From Pseudomonas anguilliseptica (GTDB taxonomy: Bacteria; Pseudomonadota; Gammaproteobacteria; Pseudomonadales; Pseudomonadaceae), in assembly GCF_900105355.1 (NCBI RefSeq), contig NZ_FNSC01000002.1, forward strand, positions 142,093-206,092: a DNA stretch of 64,000 nt, read 5' to 3'. Of this stretch, positions 1 through 7,575 are shown piece after piece. Position 1 is the first letter of the stretch, and the number at the start of each line of letters is the position of its first letter. Below the pieces are notes generated by a model that made no database searches, was not told the DNA's origin, and saw only the letters and a list, made by a program, of their open reading frames with translations. The position numbers were made by a program, and so were the translations under genes.

Positions 1-1112
1 CGAAAGCGCGCCGGTCACCGCTGACAAACCGGCCCAACTGATCGAGAAAAGGCTGGCCAGCCCGAGCGTGCTGGCGATGCTGCTGACCAGCAAATACGCC
101 GACGGCATCCCACTGTATCGCTTCGAAAAGATGCTCAGTCGCCATGGCATCGACATCCCCCGGCAGACCCTGGCGCGCTGGGTGATCCAGTGCGGCGAAC
201 TGCTACAACCGTTGCTCAACCTGATGCGCGACAGGCTGCTGGACAGTCCGGTGATCCACTGCGATGAAACCCGCGTGCAGGTGCTCAAGGAGCCTGGGCG
301 CGATCCGAGCAGCCACTCCTGGATGTGGGTGCAGACCGGTGGCCCGCCTGGCAAACCGGTGATCCTCTTCGACTACACAACCAGCCGCGCGCAGGAGGTG
401 CCGCTGCGCCTGCTCGACGGTTATCGCGGCTACCTGATGACCGACGATTACGCCGGCTACAACGCCGTGGCCGCACAACAAGGTGTTGAGCGCCTGGCCT
501 GCTGGGCGCATGCGCGGCGCAAGTTCGTCGAAGCGCAAAAGGTGCAACCGAAGGGCAAAACCGGGCGTGCCGACATCGCGTTGGGGATGATCAACAAGCT
601 CTACGGCATCGAGCGCGAACTTAAGGATGCCAGCGATGAACAGCGCTACCGGGGCCGCCAGCAGCACAGCCTACCGCTTCTCGATCAGCTCAAGACCTGG
701 CTGGAGAAACCCCAGCCGCAGGTCACGGCGCAGAATGCCCTGGGCAAAGCAGTGAACTACCTGGCGAGCAACTGGAGCCGACTCGAACGCTACATCGAGG
801 CTGGCCACCTGCAGATCGATAACAACGCTGCCGAGCGCGCGATCCGGCCCTTCGTCATAGGTCGCAAGAACTGGCTGTTCAGCGACACGCCGAAAGGCGC
901 GACCGCCAGCGCCCAACTCTACAGCCTGGTGGAAACCGCCAAGACCAATGGCCAGGAGCCCTACGCCTGGCTGCGCCATGTCCTCGAACGCCTGCCGCTG
1001 GCCAACAGCGTTGAAGCCTACGAAGCGCTGCTGCCTTGGAACTGCCAACCAACGACGCCACTGTAAAACGCAAAACCTCTCCAGAGGGAGGTGGGGTCTA
1101 TGGAGCGCTTAC
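1..1112 (+). mobile_element. IS66-family element, copy A (right part; continues left of window)
   Basis: This is the right-hand part of an IS66 element that is almost identical to two other copies in the window (2377-4440 and 54467-56530). Its right end at 1112 is the inverted repeat that reads GTAAGCGCTCCATA on the opposite strand. The next 8 bases, acttcatc (1113-1120), are the reverse complement of the 8 bases following the IS66 left end at 4643. They are therefore the two halves of one target duplication, now separated by inversion. The left half of this copy lies outside the window. Confidence 0.9.
2..1066 (+). CDS. tnpC: IS66 transposase TnpC, 5' end outside window
   Basis: C-terminal ~354 residues of the large IS66 transposase; the complete copies here are 518 aa. 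The reading frame enters at base 2, equivalent to residue 165 of the full protein. Visible IS66 signatures include [24 protein letters not shown] and the C-terminal [18 protein letters not shown] block that carries the catalytic Glu. It differs from the other two copies at a few residues (for example LEKPQPQ instead of LEKTQPQ, HLQIDNN instead of HLPIDNN), so it is a distinct copy and not an assembly duplicate. It catalyses movement of the element together with TnpB. Confidence 0.9.
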   Translation, partial: ESAPVTADKPAQLIEKRLASPSVLAMLLTSKYADGIPLYRFEKMLSRHGIDIPRQTLARWVIQCGELLQPLLNLMRDRLLDSPVIHCDETRVQVLKEPGRDPSSHSWMWVQTGGPPGKPVILFDYTTSRAQEVPLRLLDGYRGYLMTDDYAGYNAVAAQQGVERLACWAHARRKFVEAQKVQPKGKTGRADIALGMINKLYGIERELKDASDEQRYRGRQQHSLPLLDQLKTWLEKPQPQVTAQNALGKAVNYLASNWSRLERYIEAGHLQIDNNAAERAIRPFVIGRKNWLFSDTPKGATASAQLYSLVETAKTNGQEPYAWLRHVLERLPLANSVEAYEALLPWNCQPTTPL

Positions 1113-1752
1113 ACTTCATCGAGTTTGCGCACCACTTCATCGTCGGCGTGCCAGCGTTTGAGTTGCTGCTCACACTCGGCCACGCACTGTTCGTGCAGGT
1201 TGATTTCCGCCAGGACGATATGCAGTTGATGGCTCAAGGGGGGGCGACTTCTGGGCGCTCAACCAACTCGTGGGCCGCACGGATAAACGCGGCGGTGGCG
1301 ACCGGGGCTTCGATACCCGCTTCGCGCAGGATGCCGCGCAGCAGGTTGATCCGCTGGGTACGGCTTTTCTTCCTGGTTTCGCGCAGCCCGTGCAGTTGCT
1401 GCACCTGTTGTTGCTCATGGGTTTTCACCGGCACCGGATAGATATCCTTGCAGCGCGCGGCCTCCAGCATCGCATCACAGTTATTACGGTCGGTTTTGTT
1501 GCGGCGTCGATACGGGCGTACATAGCGCGGGGGGATCAGCTTTATCGAATGGCCCAGTGCCTGTGCCACGCGCCCCCAGTAATGGGCCGTGCCGCAAGCC
1601 TCCATCACCCACTCGACCGGCTCAGTTTGCTCCTGTATATATCGCCTGAACGCCTCTCGGTTCAGCCGCTTGCGCTGCACCACCTGGCCGGAACGGACAC
1701 TCTCGGCAACTTGGTAAACGGACTTGGCCAGATCAACCGCAATTCGTTTCAT
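1113..1752 (-). pseudogene. IS110/IS1111 transposase, N-terminal part, frameshifted and interrupted
   Basis: Begins MKRIAVDLAKSVYQV, with the DEDD-type N-terminal domain of IS110-family transposases. The frame stops at 1234 after PEVAPP. A run of seven C on the minus strand (near 1239-1245) should be eight; adding one C restores the frame into SHQLHIVLAEINLHEQ and onward to KLDEV at the IS66 junction. The sequence then continues exactly in the 4644-5057 fragment (DEVSGIGLLTASALKN). The transposase is therefore broken twice, by an IS66 insertion and by a one-base deletion, and cannot be active as written. Confidence 0.85.
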
Positions 1753-1818
1753 CGCGCCTCTCCCTTTGTTCAGTCACCGCGGTTCTGGGTATAGAAGTGT
1801 GGCGCGGGGAGAGTCCAT
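1113..1818 (-). mobile_element. IS1111-type (IS110 family) element, 5' portion
   Basis: Left portion of an IS1111-group element. Its outer end at 1806-1818 (ggggagagtccat on the plus strand) matches the other end of the same element at 5305-5317 and forms its terminal inverted repeat ATGGACTCTCCCC. The inner end at 1113 is the IS66 target duplication. The 3' portion is at 4644-5317 in the opposite orientation. The outer end abuts a half attC site, in keeping with the IS1111-attC group, which is known to insert specifically into integron attC sites. Confidence 0.85.
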
Positions 1819-1888
1819 TACAGCATTCAAATCGTTCGCTTCGCTCTCTGGGACGGGCTAAAGCCCGCCCCTTAACCAAACGTTAGCG
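1819..1888 (+). other. Half of an integron attC site, split by the IS1111 element
   Basis: This stretch contains an imperfect hairpin (GGGACGGGC / GCCCGCCCC) followed by CTTAACCAAACGTTAGC, the right core of an attC site (GTTAGC at 1882-1887). The other half, with core GTTAGAC on the plus strand, is at 5318-5341 beyond the other end of the IS1111 element. Joining the two (after undoing the 1113-2376 inversion) gives one attC downstream of the acetyltransferase cassette. The same tail TTAACCAAACGTTAGC recurs, inverted, at 6306-6321. Confidence 0.7.
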
Positions 1889-1966
1889 AGCGTCTGCTCC
1901 GGGTCGATTCTGTTGAAAAAGTAGCGACCTCCCCATGCCGTTGGCAAAATTGCTCTGTCAGCGAGC

Positions 1967-2254
1967 GTGGGGGCGAACAGCATGATGGGACAGTTACCGG
2001 GAGGACAGCAGCGCCTGTTCTACTCGTTCAATCTGGAAGATCACGTCCCGGGCCAACACCTCCTGCGCAGCATCGACCAGTGCCTGGATCTCAGTGATCT
2101 GCGTGCCTACCTGGCGGATTTCTATAGCCCCATCGGGCGTCCCTCGATTGACCCGGAGTTGATGGTGCGCATGCTGGTCGTCGGCTACTGCTATGGCATT
2201 CGTTCCGAGCGGCGATTCAGTTCTTTTCCAACCAGACGAAACAGAACCGGTTGA
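1967..2254 (+). pseudogene. IS1182-like transposase, N-terminal fragment
   Basis: From the internal start at 1982 the product reads MMGQLPGGQQRLFYSFNLED and continues to YCYGIRSERR, typical of the N-terminal ~75 residues of IS1182-type transposases (IS5-like DDE superfamily). Homology stops near 2212 and the frame runs into unrelated sequence (FSSFPTRRNRTG, stop at 2254). Full-length relatives are several hundred residues, so this is a remnant. Upstream, around 1905-1917, lies TTCTGTTGAAAAAG, which may be the element's left terminal repeat. It lies just beyond the half attC, so it probably inserted into, or replaced, the next cassette. Confidence 0.7.
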
Positions 2255-2376
2255 AAGCGGCCACACTAATAATCGGAGCCAATCAGTGGCTATGCCATGT
2301 CGATGGCATTGAGCAAAGCTGCAGGCATATGCATACTTATCGCGAACTTAGATTGAGCCCCTCACCTTGAACCTTC
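2213..2376. other. Unassigned DNA between IS1182 fragment and IS66 copy B
   Basis: No gene or known element is recognisable here. The last 8 bases before the IS66 end are gaaccttc (2369-2376). The partner target duplication is not next to the other end of the same copy (gaacaccg at 4441-4448), so this junction was made by rearrangement and not by simple insertion. Confidence 0.4.
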
Positions 2377-2422
2377 GTAAGCGCTCCATAGACCCCACCT
2401 CCCTCTGGAGAGGTTTTGCGTT

Positions 2423-3979
2423 TTACAGTGGCGTCGTTGGTTGGCAGTTCCAAGGCAGCAGCGCTTCGTAGGCTTCAACGCTGTTGGCCAGCGGCAGGCG
2501 TTCGAGGACATGGCGCAACCAGGCGTAGGGCTCCTGGCCATTGGTCTTGGCGGTTTCCACCAGGCTGTAGAGTTGGGCGCTGGCGGTCGCGCCTTTCGGC
2601 GTGTCGCTGAACAGCCAGTTCTTGCGACCTATGACGAAGGGCCGGATCGCGCGCTCGGCAGCGTTGTTATCGATCGGCAGGTGGCCAGCCTCGATGTAGC
2701 GTTCGAGTCGGCTCCAGTTGCTCGCCAGGTAGTTCACTGCTTTGCCCAGGGCATTCTGCGCCGTGACCTGCGGCTGGGTTTTCTCCAGCCAGGTCTTGAG
2801 CTGATCGAGGAGCGGTAGGCTGTGCTGCTGGCGGCCCCGGTAGCGCTGTTCATCGCTGGCATCCTTAAGTTCGCGCTCGATGCCGTAGAGCTTGTTGATC
2901 ATCCCCAACGCGATGTCGGCACGCCCGGTTTTGCCCTTCGGTTGCACCTTTTGCGCTTCGACGAACTTGCGCCGCGCATGCGCCCAGCAGGCCAGGCGCT
3001 CAACACCTTGTTGTGCGGCCACGGCGTTGTAGCCGGCGTAATCGTCGGTCATCAGGTAGCCGCGATAACCGTCGAGCAGGCGCAGCGGCACCTCCTGCGC
3101 GCGGCTGGTTGTGTAGTCGAAGAGGATCACCGGTTTGCCAGGCGGGCCACCGGTCTGCACCCACATCCAGGAGTGGCTGCTCGGATCGCGCCCAGGCTCC
3201 TTGAGCACCTGCACGCGGGTTTCATCGCAGTGGATCACCGGACTGTCCAGCAGCCTGTCGCGCATCAGGTTGAGCAACGGTTGTAGCAGTTCGCCGCACT
3301 GGATCACCCAGCGCGCCAGGGTCTGCCGGGGGATGTCGATGCCATGGCGACTGAGCATCTTTTCGAAGCGATACAGTGGGATGCCGTCGGCGTATTTGCT
3401 GGTCAGCAGCATCGCCAGCACGCTCGGGCTGGCCAGCCTTTTCTCGATCAGTTGGGCCGGTTTGTCAGCGGTGACCGGCGCGCTTTCGCAGGCCTTGCAG
3501 GCATAGGTCTTGCGAATGTGGCGGATCACCTGAACCTGCATCGGGATGATTTCCAGCTGCTCGCTGGTTTCTTCGCCGATGGCCTGCTTGCGGCAACCGC
3601 ATTCGCAGGTCAGTTCGTGTTCGGGCAGTTCGTGGATGACCTCGACACGCGGTAGTTCGGCCGGTAACGGCTTGCGCTTGCCGCGGCGCTTGGTCGGCGC
3701 AACGACTTCTTCCTCGACCTCAGCGGCCGGAGCTTCAGCCGCCGCTTCGGCCAGGCTTTCCGCTTCGTTGAACATCTCTAGCTGCGGTGAATCCGGGTCG
3801 CTGCTCTGCTCGGATTTACGGCCGAACAGGCGCTGGATCAACAGCGCGTTTTGTTCGCGCAGGCGCTCGATCTGCCCATCCTTGTCCTTGGCCAATTCCT
3901 GCGCCGACGACAACACCTCAGCGAGCAATTGCTTGAGCGCGGCGGGGTCATCAGGAAGGGTTTCGGGCACAGAAATCAT
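2423..3979 (-). CDS. tnpC: IS66 transposase TnpC
   Basis: A 518-aa TnpC. An N-terminal helical/leucine-rich segment is followed by a Cys-rich zinc-binding region ([11 protein letters not shown] and later CKACES) and the IS66 DDE-type core ([39 protein letters not shown]). It starts 18 bp after tnpB on the same strand, the standard IS66 order tnpB-tnpC. The frame is intact, so this copy may be active. It is the main transposase and acts on the element's ends together with TnpB. Confidence 0.93.
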   Translation of the reverse strand: MISVPETLPDDPAALKQLLAEVLSSAQELAKDKDGQIERLREQNALLIQRLFGRKSEQSSDPDSPQLEMFNEAESLAEAAAEAPAAEVEEEVVAPTKRRGKRKPLPAELPRVEVIHELPEHELTCECGCRKQAIGEETSEQLEIIPMQVQVIRHIRKTYACKACESAPVTADKPAQLIEKRLASPSVLAMLLTSKYADGIPLYRFEKMLSRHGIDIPRQTLARWVIQCGELLQPLLNLMRDRLLDSPVIHCDETRVQVLKEPGRDPSSHSWMWVQTGGPPGKPVILFDYTTSRAQEVPLRLLDGYRGYLMTDDYAGYNAVAAQQGVERLACWAHARRKFVEAQKVQPKGKTGRADIALGMINKLYGIERELKDASDEQRYRGRQQHSLPLLDQLKTWLEKTQPQVTAQNALGKAVNYLASNWSRLERYIEAGHLPIDNNAAERAIRPFVIGRKNWLFSDTPKGATASAQLYSLVETAKTNGQEPYAWLRHVLERLPLANSVEAYEALLPWNCQPTTPL

Positions 3980-3997
3980 GCCGTGGATTATACCGGC

Positions 3998-4393
3998 TCA
4001 GGTGACGAACCTAGGGGTCAAAACCTGGTGCGGCCGGTTGCGCCACAGGTCGATACCGTCCAACAACCAGTTCAACTCCTGGGCCGTCAGCACGATCGCA
4101 TCTTCGCCAGGTTCCGGATGCGACTTGAAGCGTTCAGCCTCCAATCGCTTGAGCCACAGGCAAAAGCCGTTGCGCTCCCAATACAAAATCTTCACCCGGC
4201 TGCGCGCGCGGTTGAGGAAGACGAACAGCACCGGGTCGAACACCGCCACCTTGATATCCAGCTCGACCAGGGCGGCCAGGCCATCGATGGATTTTCGGAA
4301 ATCCACCGGCTTGGGGTATAGATAGACTTTTTCGACTTTGGCGTCGGGGCGCATCATGACGGCTGGCTCCAGAAAGAAATTGGAGCTCAGCAT
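3998..4393 (-). CDS. tnpB: IS66 accessory protein TnpB
   Basis: A 131-aa TnpB (IS66 Orf2 family). Signatures are YLYPKPVDFRKSIDGLAALV and LNRARSRVKILYWERNGFCL. The annotated ATG gives MLSSNFFLEPAV ahead of the conserved MMRPDAKVEKVYLY; the internal Met (about residue 13) is an equally plausible start. TnpB is required with TnpC for transposition in characterised IS66 elements. It is identical in sequence to the copy at 54514-54909. Confidence 0.9.
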   Translation of the reverse strand: MLSSNFFLEPAVMMRPDAKVEKVYLYPKPVDFRKSIDGLAALVELDIKVAVFDPVLFVFLNRARSRVKILYWERNGFCLWLKRLEAERFKSHPEPGEDAIVLTAQELNWLLDGIDLWRNRPHQVLTPRFVT

Positions 4394-4440
4394 TGGCTGG
4401 CCTGCGGATCATTTGTAGATGAGGTTTATGGAGCGCTTAC

Positions 4441-4643
4441 GAACACCGCCACCTTGATATCCAGCTCGACCAGGGCGGCCAGGCCATCGATGGATTTTCG
4501 GAAATCCACCGGCTTGGGGTATAGATAGACTTTTTCGACTTTGGCGTCGGGGCGCATCATGACGGCTGGCTCCAGAAAGAAATTGGAACTCAGCATTGGC
4601 TGGCCTGCGGATCATTTGTAGATGAGGTTTATGGAGCGCTTAC
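4441..4643 (-). mobile_element. IS66 left-end remnant (203 bp) of an older copy
   Basis: Repeats the last 203 bp of copy B: the first part of tnpB and the left inverted repeat, which ends at 4643 (ATGGAGCGCTTAC on the plus strand). It starts inside tnpB at gaacaccgcc. The outer end is followed by gatgaagt (4644-4651), the duplication partner of 1113-1120. This is what remains of the IS66 that originally interrupted the IS1111 transposase; a second IS66 entered its tnpB and recombination collapsed the tandem. Confidence 0.85.
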
Positions 4644-5057
4644 GATGAAGTCAGCGGTATTGGCCTGCTGACCGCCAGCGCCCTGAAAAACGCAGTCGGC
4701 AAGCCCGAGCGCTTTGCCAGTGGTCGTCAACTCAGCGCCTGGCTGGGCCTGACACCACGCGAATTCAGTAGCGGCGACCGGCGCAAGTTGGGTCACATCA
4801 GCCGACAGGGCAACGTCTATGTGCGCACCTTGTTAATCCACGGCTCGCGAGCGGCCTTGCTGGCAGCACAGCGCTGTCAGGCTCGCTCACCGGAAAAACT
4901 GACCCAATTGCAACGCTGGGCCGTCGAGACGGCAGCCCGTATCGGCCACAACAAAGCGGCTGTAGCCCTGGCCAACAAGTTGGTCAGGATTTGCTGGGCC
5001 GTATGGTGCCATGAGCGGCGTTTCAGTGGTAACTGGCAAAGCCTAAAGCCCGCCTGA
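4644..5057 (+). pseudogene. IS110/IS1111 transposase, C-terminal part
   Basis: Reads in frame from the IS66 junction: DEVSGIGLLTASALKNAVGK, then LSAWLGLTPREFSSG, GHISRQGNVYVRTLLIHG and a C-terminus ending SGNWQSLKPA. This is the C-terminal (Tnp_IS116/IS110/IS902) domain that carries the conserved GxxxGxxLTP-type region. It has no start of its own and was disconnected from its N-terminal half (1113-1752) by IS66. Confidence 0.85.
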
Positions 5058-5317
5058 CGGCGGGGTAATCAGAAGGGAGAGATGGTTTTCTTGTGGTTGT
5101 GGTGAGCAGCAGCACTGTCGGAACAGGCGAGTCCTGCAGCGGAATAAGGCCGATAATAATCATGATCCGCGTGATCGATTGAACGCTTGGCCCCCGCTGC
5201 GCGAACTACAGAGTGGCCAGGGCGGTGAGCCCAAAACAGGCCGGATATACGAATGCAACCGCGCTGACGACAGGTGCAAAAGCAAAGCTTTGCTCACTAC
5301 TTGTGGGGAGAGTCCAT
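4644..5317 (+). mobile_element. IS1111-type element, 3' portion
   Basis: Continues the element whose 5' part is at 1113-1818. It contains the C-terminal transposase coding sequence and ~260 bp of non-coding 3' DNA ending in ggggagagtccat (5305-5317), the inverted partner of 1806-1818. Orientation is opposite to the 5' part because of the inversion between IS66 copies. Confidence 0.85.
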
Positions 5318-5341
5318 ATACCACTTGTTAGACGGTGCCAA
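5318..5341 (-). other. Half attC site downstream of the acetyltransferase cassette
   Basis: On the minus strand, just past the acetyltransferase stop codon, the sequence reads GTCTAACAAGTGG (core GTCTAAC, plus-strand 5327-5333), which fits the RYYYAAC simple site of an attC. It is cut off by the IS1111 end. The other half is at 1819-1888. Confidence 0.7.
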
Positions 5342-5809
5342 TTATAACTTCACTTTATTATTAGGAAAGTATTCAAGTATCTCATCGCCCGCATCATCAA
5401 ATAGACCAGTGGAGCGCCAGCCTAGGTGCCTATAAAAACCATATGAACGAGCTTTTGGATCGGATGAGCATCCGAGGAAAAGTCTTTCGAATCCTAAAGG
5501 CTGGAAAGACTCAATCATTTGATTTAGTAGTACTTTGCCAACACCTTTATTTTCATATTCTGGTAATAGTGCCAAAACAACAATTTCTCCAGCGTGGCTA
5601 TCACCGAAGCAATAGCCAATAATCTTCCCTTCACAAACACTAACGTAACCCGGTAAGGAGCCATCGCTAATTCCTGCTTTCCAGCTATCTAAAGTAATAC
5701 CGAGCTCTTCCAATTGTTCGACAGAGAAAGCATTTTCTCTCGTCTTTTCTCTCAAGGCGATGCATTCGGCCGTATCGTCAGGCGTTGCTATCCTGTATGC
5801 AACTTTCAT
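5342..5809 (-). CDS. GNAT-family N-acetyltransferase, integron cassette gene
   Basis: About 155 aa from the ATG at 5809, which has GGAG 8 bases upstream; a GTG at 5821 is the alternative. It has a single GNAT fold: MKVAYRIATPDDTAECIALR at the start, the acetyl-CoA binding motif A region VLALLPEYENKGVGKVLLNQ and a C-terminal GFYRHLGW. Substrate unknown. Base composition is clearly AT-richer than the flanking core, and the gene is bounded by attC sequences on both sides (5842-5892 upstream, 5318-5341 downstream), so it is a mobile gene cassette. GNAT genes are common cassette cargo; some modify antibiotics, but nothing here supports a resistance call. Confidence 0.85.
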   Translation of the reverse strand: MKVAYRIATPDDTAECIALREKTRENAFSVEQLEELGITLDSWKAGISDGSLPGYVSVCEGKIIGYCFGDSHAGEIVVLALLPEYENKGVGKVLLNQMIESFQPLGFERLFLGCSSDPKARSYGFYRHLGWRSTGLFDDAGDEILEYFPNNKVKL

Positions 5810-5841
5810 CAGGGTCTCCACATTTATCTCTTGGTTGGAGA

Positions 5842-5892
5842 TCTAACGTCTGAGCTCAGCCGCACCGGTGTCGGCTGCAGCGATTTGTTAGC
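5842..5892 (-). other. Complete integron attC site
   Basis: On the minus strand it reads GCTAACAAATCGCTGCAGCC at one end and CTCAGACGTTAGA at the other, with GCCGAC / GTGCGGC inner arms. This is a 51-bp imperfect palindrome with outer GCTAAC / GTTAGA cores, the classical short attC (59-base element) layout. It separates the secreted-protein cassette from the acetyltransferase cassette, and both genes run in the same orientation, as in an array. Confidence 0.8.
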
Positions 5893-5897
5893 AATCG

Positions 5898-6188
5898 TTA
5901 TTTGATAAGTGCCTTAGCGCATTCAACAAACGGCTTAACCGCGGCTTGCATTGCGGGGTCTCCTGGCCTCGTACCGCCGACGGTTAAGTCGAAGCCTCCG
6001 TTGAACATCTGATTAGGTTTGGTTGTATCAATTGTGCCGGTGATTTTCAGGTCAAACGTGTGTCCGCTTGGAAGTAATGACGCACATGACTGAATGGTCC
6101 TGCTAGGCTGGTCGGCACTCACCGACAATGCGACAGTTCCAGCGAGTGCGATTATTGCTGTAATAGCGAGGGCAATTCTTGTGATCAT
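5898..6188 (-). CDS. Small secreted protein of unknown function, integron cassette gene
   Basis: A 96-aa protein with a clear N-terminal signal peptide (MITRIALAITAIIALAGTVA, likely cut near SVSA-DQP). The mature part contains two Cys (SCASLLPSG and FVECAKALIK), which may form a disulfide, and a GFDLTVGGTRPGDP segment. I do not recognise the family. The stop codon is 5 bp from the attC at 5842-5892, as is usual for a cassette. The 5' region runs to a broken attC at 6306-6321. It is probably periplasmic or exported, and an orphan cassette product. Confidence 0.75.
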   Translation of the reverse strand: MITRIALAITAIIALAGTVALSVSADQPSRTIQSCASLLPSGHTFDLKITGTIDTTKPNQMFNGGFDLTVGGTRPGDPAMQAAVKPFVECAKALIK

Positions 6189-6305
6189 CGTTTACTCCTT
6201 ATGATTTTTATGGTTTTTGGATCTTCAAAGTGAAGCGCACCGAGAACGGCGGGCGGTTCACGGCTAGGTTCGACAAAATGGTACAGCGTTAGTTCCTCGA
6301 CGATT

Positions 6306-6321
6306 GCTAACGTTTGGTTAA
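6306..6321 (-). other. attC remnant cut by IS5 copy 1
   Basis: GCTAACGTTTGGTTAA on the plus strand (TTAACCAAACGTTAGC on the minus) equals the right end of the attC half at 1873-1888. It marks the upstream boundary of the secreted-protein cassette. The IS5 element starts at the next base (6322), its insertion having used the TTAA of this attC. Confidence 0.7.
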
Positions 6322-7512
6322 GGATGGTCTGAAGTAGCCATGTATTTCTGGCTGACTTCAGCCCCGCCGATTTTGAAAGCGGCAAATCGATCAAAAACGA
6401 TCAGATTACCCATTCATTTCTGTGTTTTTAGCCGCCGCGAGTAGCTCGCGGCAGCCATTTCCCGCATTACAGGCGCACCTCTCCTGCATTGGTCAGTAAA
6501 TGTCGGCGTGCCATCCACAGGTTCGACAGCGCGAACAGCGTCACCAGTTGCGCCGTGTTCTTGGCCAAGCCACGGAAGCGTGTCTTTACATAACTGAACT
6601 GACGCTTGATCACCCGGAACGGGTGCTCAACCTTGGCGCGCACCTGGGCCTTGGCCTTCTCGATCTTGCGTTTGGCTTTGTACAGCGGGCTGCTCTTACC
6701 CAGCTTCTTATAGGTGCTGCGGCGGGCAGCAACCTGCCAGATCACCTCGCGCCCATCATGTTCGGGGCGCTTTTCGACGCCGGTATAACCCGCATCGGCG
6801 CACACCACGTTTTCCTCGCCGTGCAGCAACTTGTCGACCTGAGTGACATCCGCCACGTTGGCCGCCGTGCCTACCACGCTGTGTACCAGCCCCGACTCGT
6901 CATCCACGCCAATGTGCGCCTTCATGCCGAAGTAGTATTGGTTGCCCTTCTTGGCCTGGTGCATCTCTGGGTCGCGTTTGCCGTCCTTGTTCTTGGTCGA
7001 ACTCGGCGCATTGATCAGCGTGGCATCGACGATGGTGCCTTGGCGCAACGACAGGCCACGGTCGCCAAGATAGCCATTGATGACGGCCAGGATGCCGGCA
7101 GCCAACTCATGTTTCTCCAGCAGACGACGGAAGTTGAGGATGGTGGTTTCGTCGGGGATACGTTCCAGACTCAGCCCGGCGAACTGCCGCAGGATAGTGG
7201 TCTCGTACAGCGCTTCTTCCATCGCCGGGTCGCTGTAGCCGAACCAGTTCTGCATCAGGTGCACACGTAGCATCGCCATCAGCGGATAGGCCGGCCGACC
7301 GCCTTCACCCTTGGGGTAATACGGTTCGATCAGTGCGATCAAACCCTTCCACGGCACCACCCGATCCATCTCGATCAGGAACAACTCTTTGCGGGTCTGC
7401 TTGCGTTTGCCGGCGTACTCGGCATCGGCGAAGGTCATTTGCTTCATCGGAAAACTCGGCGGGTGGCGTCCGGGCATTTTGCCAAAATCAGGAAGTCTTA
7501 TTCAGAGTTTCC
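6322..7512 (-). mobile_element. IS5-family element, copy 1 (1191 bp)
   Basis: Identical in length to the copy at 51626-52816. Its ends are GGATGGTCTGAAGTAGCC (6322) and, on the other strand, GGAAACTCTGAATAAGAC (7512), imperfect inverted repeats sharing the TCTGAA core. The flanks are TTAA (6318-6321) and CTAG (7513-7516). Both fit the YTAR target of IS5 elements but are not identical, so this copy lacks a target duplication and probably marks a recombination junction between accessory and core DNA. Confidence 0.9.
6467..7477 (-). CDS. IS5-family transposase
   Basis: An intact 336-aa DDE transposase. Visible features are the N-terminal DUF772-type region (MLRVHLMQNWFGYSDPAMEE), DATLINAPSSTK, the second catalytic Asp in CADAGYTGVEKR, and the C-terminal Y-(2)-R-(3)-E-(6)-K type segment around KVEHPFRVIKRQF. 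The conserved family start is MKQMTFADAEY, at residue 11 (plus-strand 7447), so translation may begin there. The protein differs from the 51661 copy by no obvious residue in the regions compared. Confidence 0.92.
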   Translation of the reverse strand: MPGRHPPSFPMKQMTFADAEYAGKRKQTRKELFLIEMDRVVPWKGLIALIEPYYPKGEGGRPAYPLMAMLRVHLMQNWFGYSDPAMEEALYETTILRQFAGLSLERIPDETTILNFRRLLEKHELAAGILAVINGYLGDRGLSLRQGTIVDATLINAPSSTKNKDGKRDPEMHQAKKGNQYYFGMKAHIGVDDESGLVHSVVGTAANVADVTQVDKLLHGEENVVCADAGYTGVEKRPEHDGREVIWQVAARRSTYKKLGKSSPLYKAKRKIEKAKAQVRAKVEHPFRVIKRQFSYVKTRFRGLAKNTAQLVTLFALSNLWMARRHLLTNAGEVRL

Positions 7513-7538
7513 CTAGGTATCAGCGGCTGAATACAGCG

Positions 7539-7568
7539 TCATCAGCTGGCACGATGGCCAGCTGATGA
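7539..7568. terminator. Hairpin downstream of msrA
   Basis: TCATCAGCTGGC (7539-7550) pairs with GCCAGCTGATGA (7557-7568): a 12-bp perfect stem with a short loop, 7 bp from the msrA stop. There is no strong T run on the msrA strand. It could act as a transcript end or 3' stabiliser for the msrBA transcript. Confidence 0.55.
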
Positions 7569-7575
7569 GCGCGTT

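Larger units (their letters stand above)
2377..4440 (-). mobile_element. IS66-family element, copy B (complete, 2064 bp)
   Basis: Complete compact IS66 on the minus strand. Its ends are GTAAGCGCTCCATAGACC at 2377 and, on the opposite strand, GTAAGCGCTCCATAAACC at 4440. Its length equals that of copy C (54467-56530) to the base. It encodes TnpB and TnpC but no separate TnpA, since only ~47 bp separate the left end from tnpB. The bases beyond the left end (gaacaccg, 4441-4448) are a tnpB sequence of an older IS66, so this copy inserted into, or recombined with, that older copy. Confidence 0.9.

Noticed and set aside
1234..1260. Programmed frameshift in the IS1111 transposase
   Set aside because: The family is normally made from one frame, the site is a plain C run with one base missing, and the element is already broken by IS66.
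5342..5809. Antibiotic-resistance acetyltransferase
   Set aside because: It is a GNAT protein in a cassette, but no motif ties it to aminoglycoside or other antibiotic acetyltransferases, so only the family name is given.
6185..6394. 69-aa minus-strand frame upstream of the secreted cassette protein
   Set aside because: It spans the IS5 end, the broken attC and cassette leader DNA, so it is a chance frame made by the insertion.
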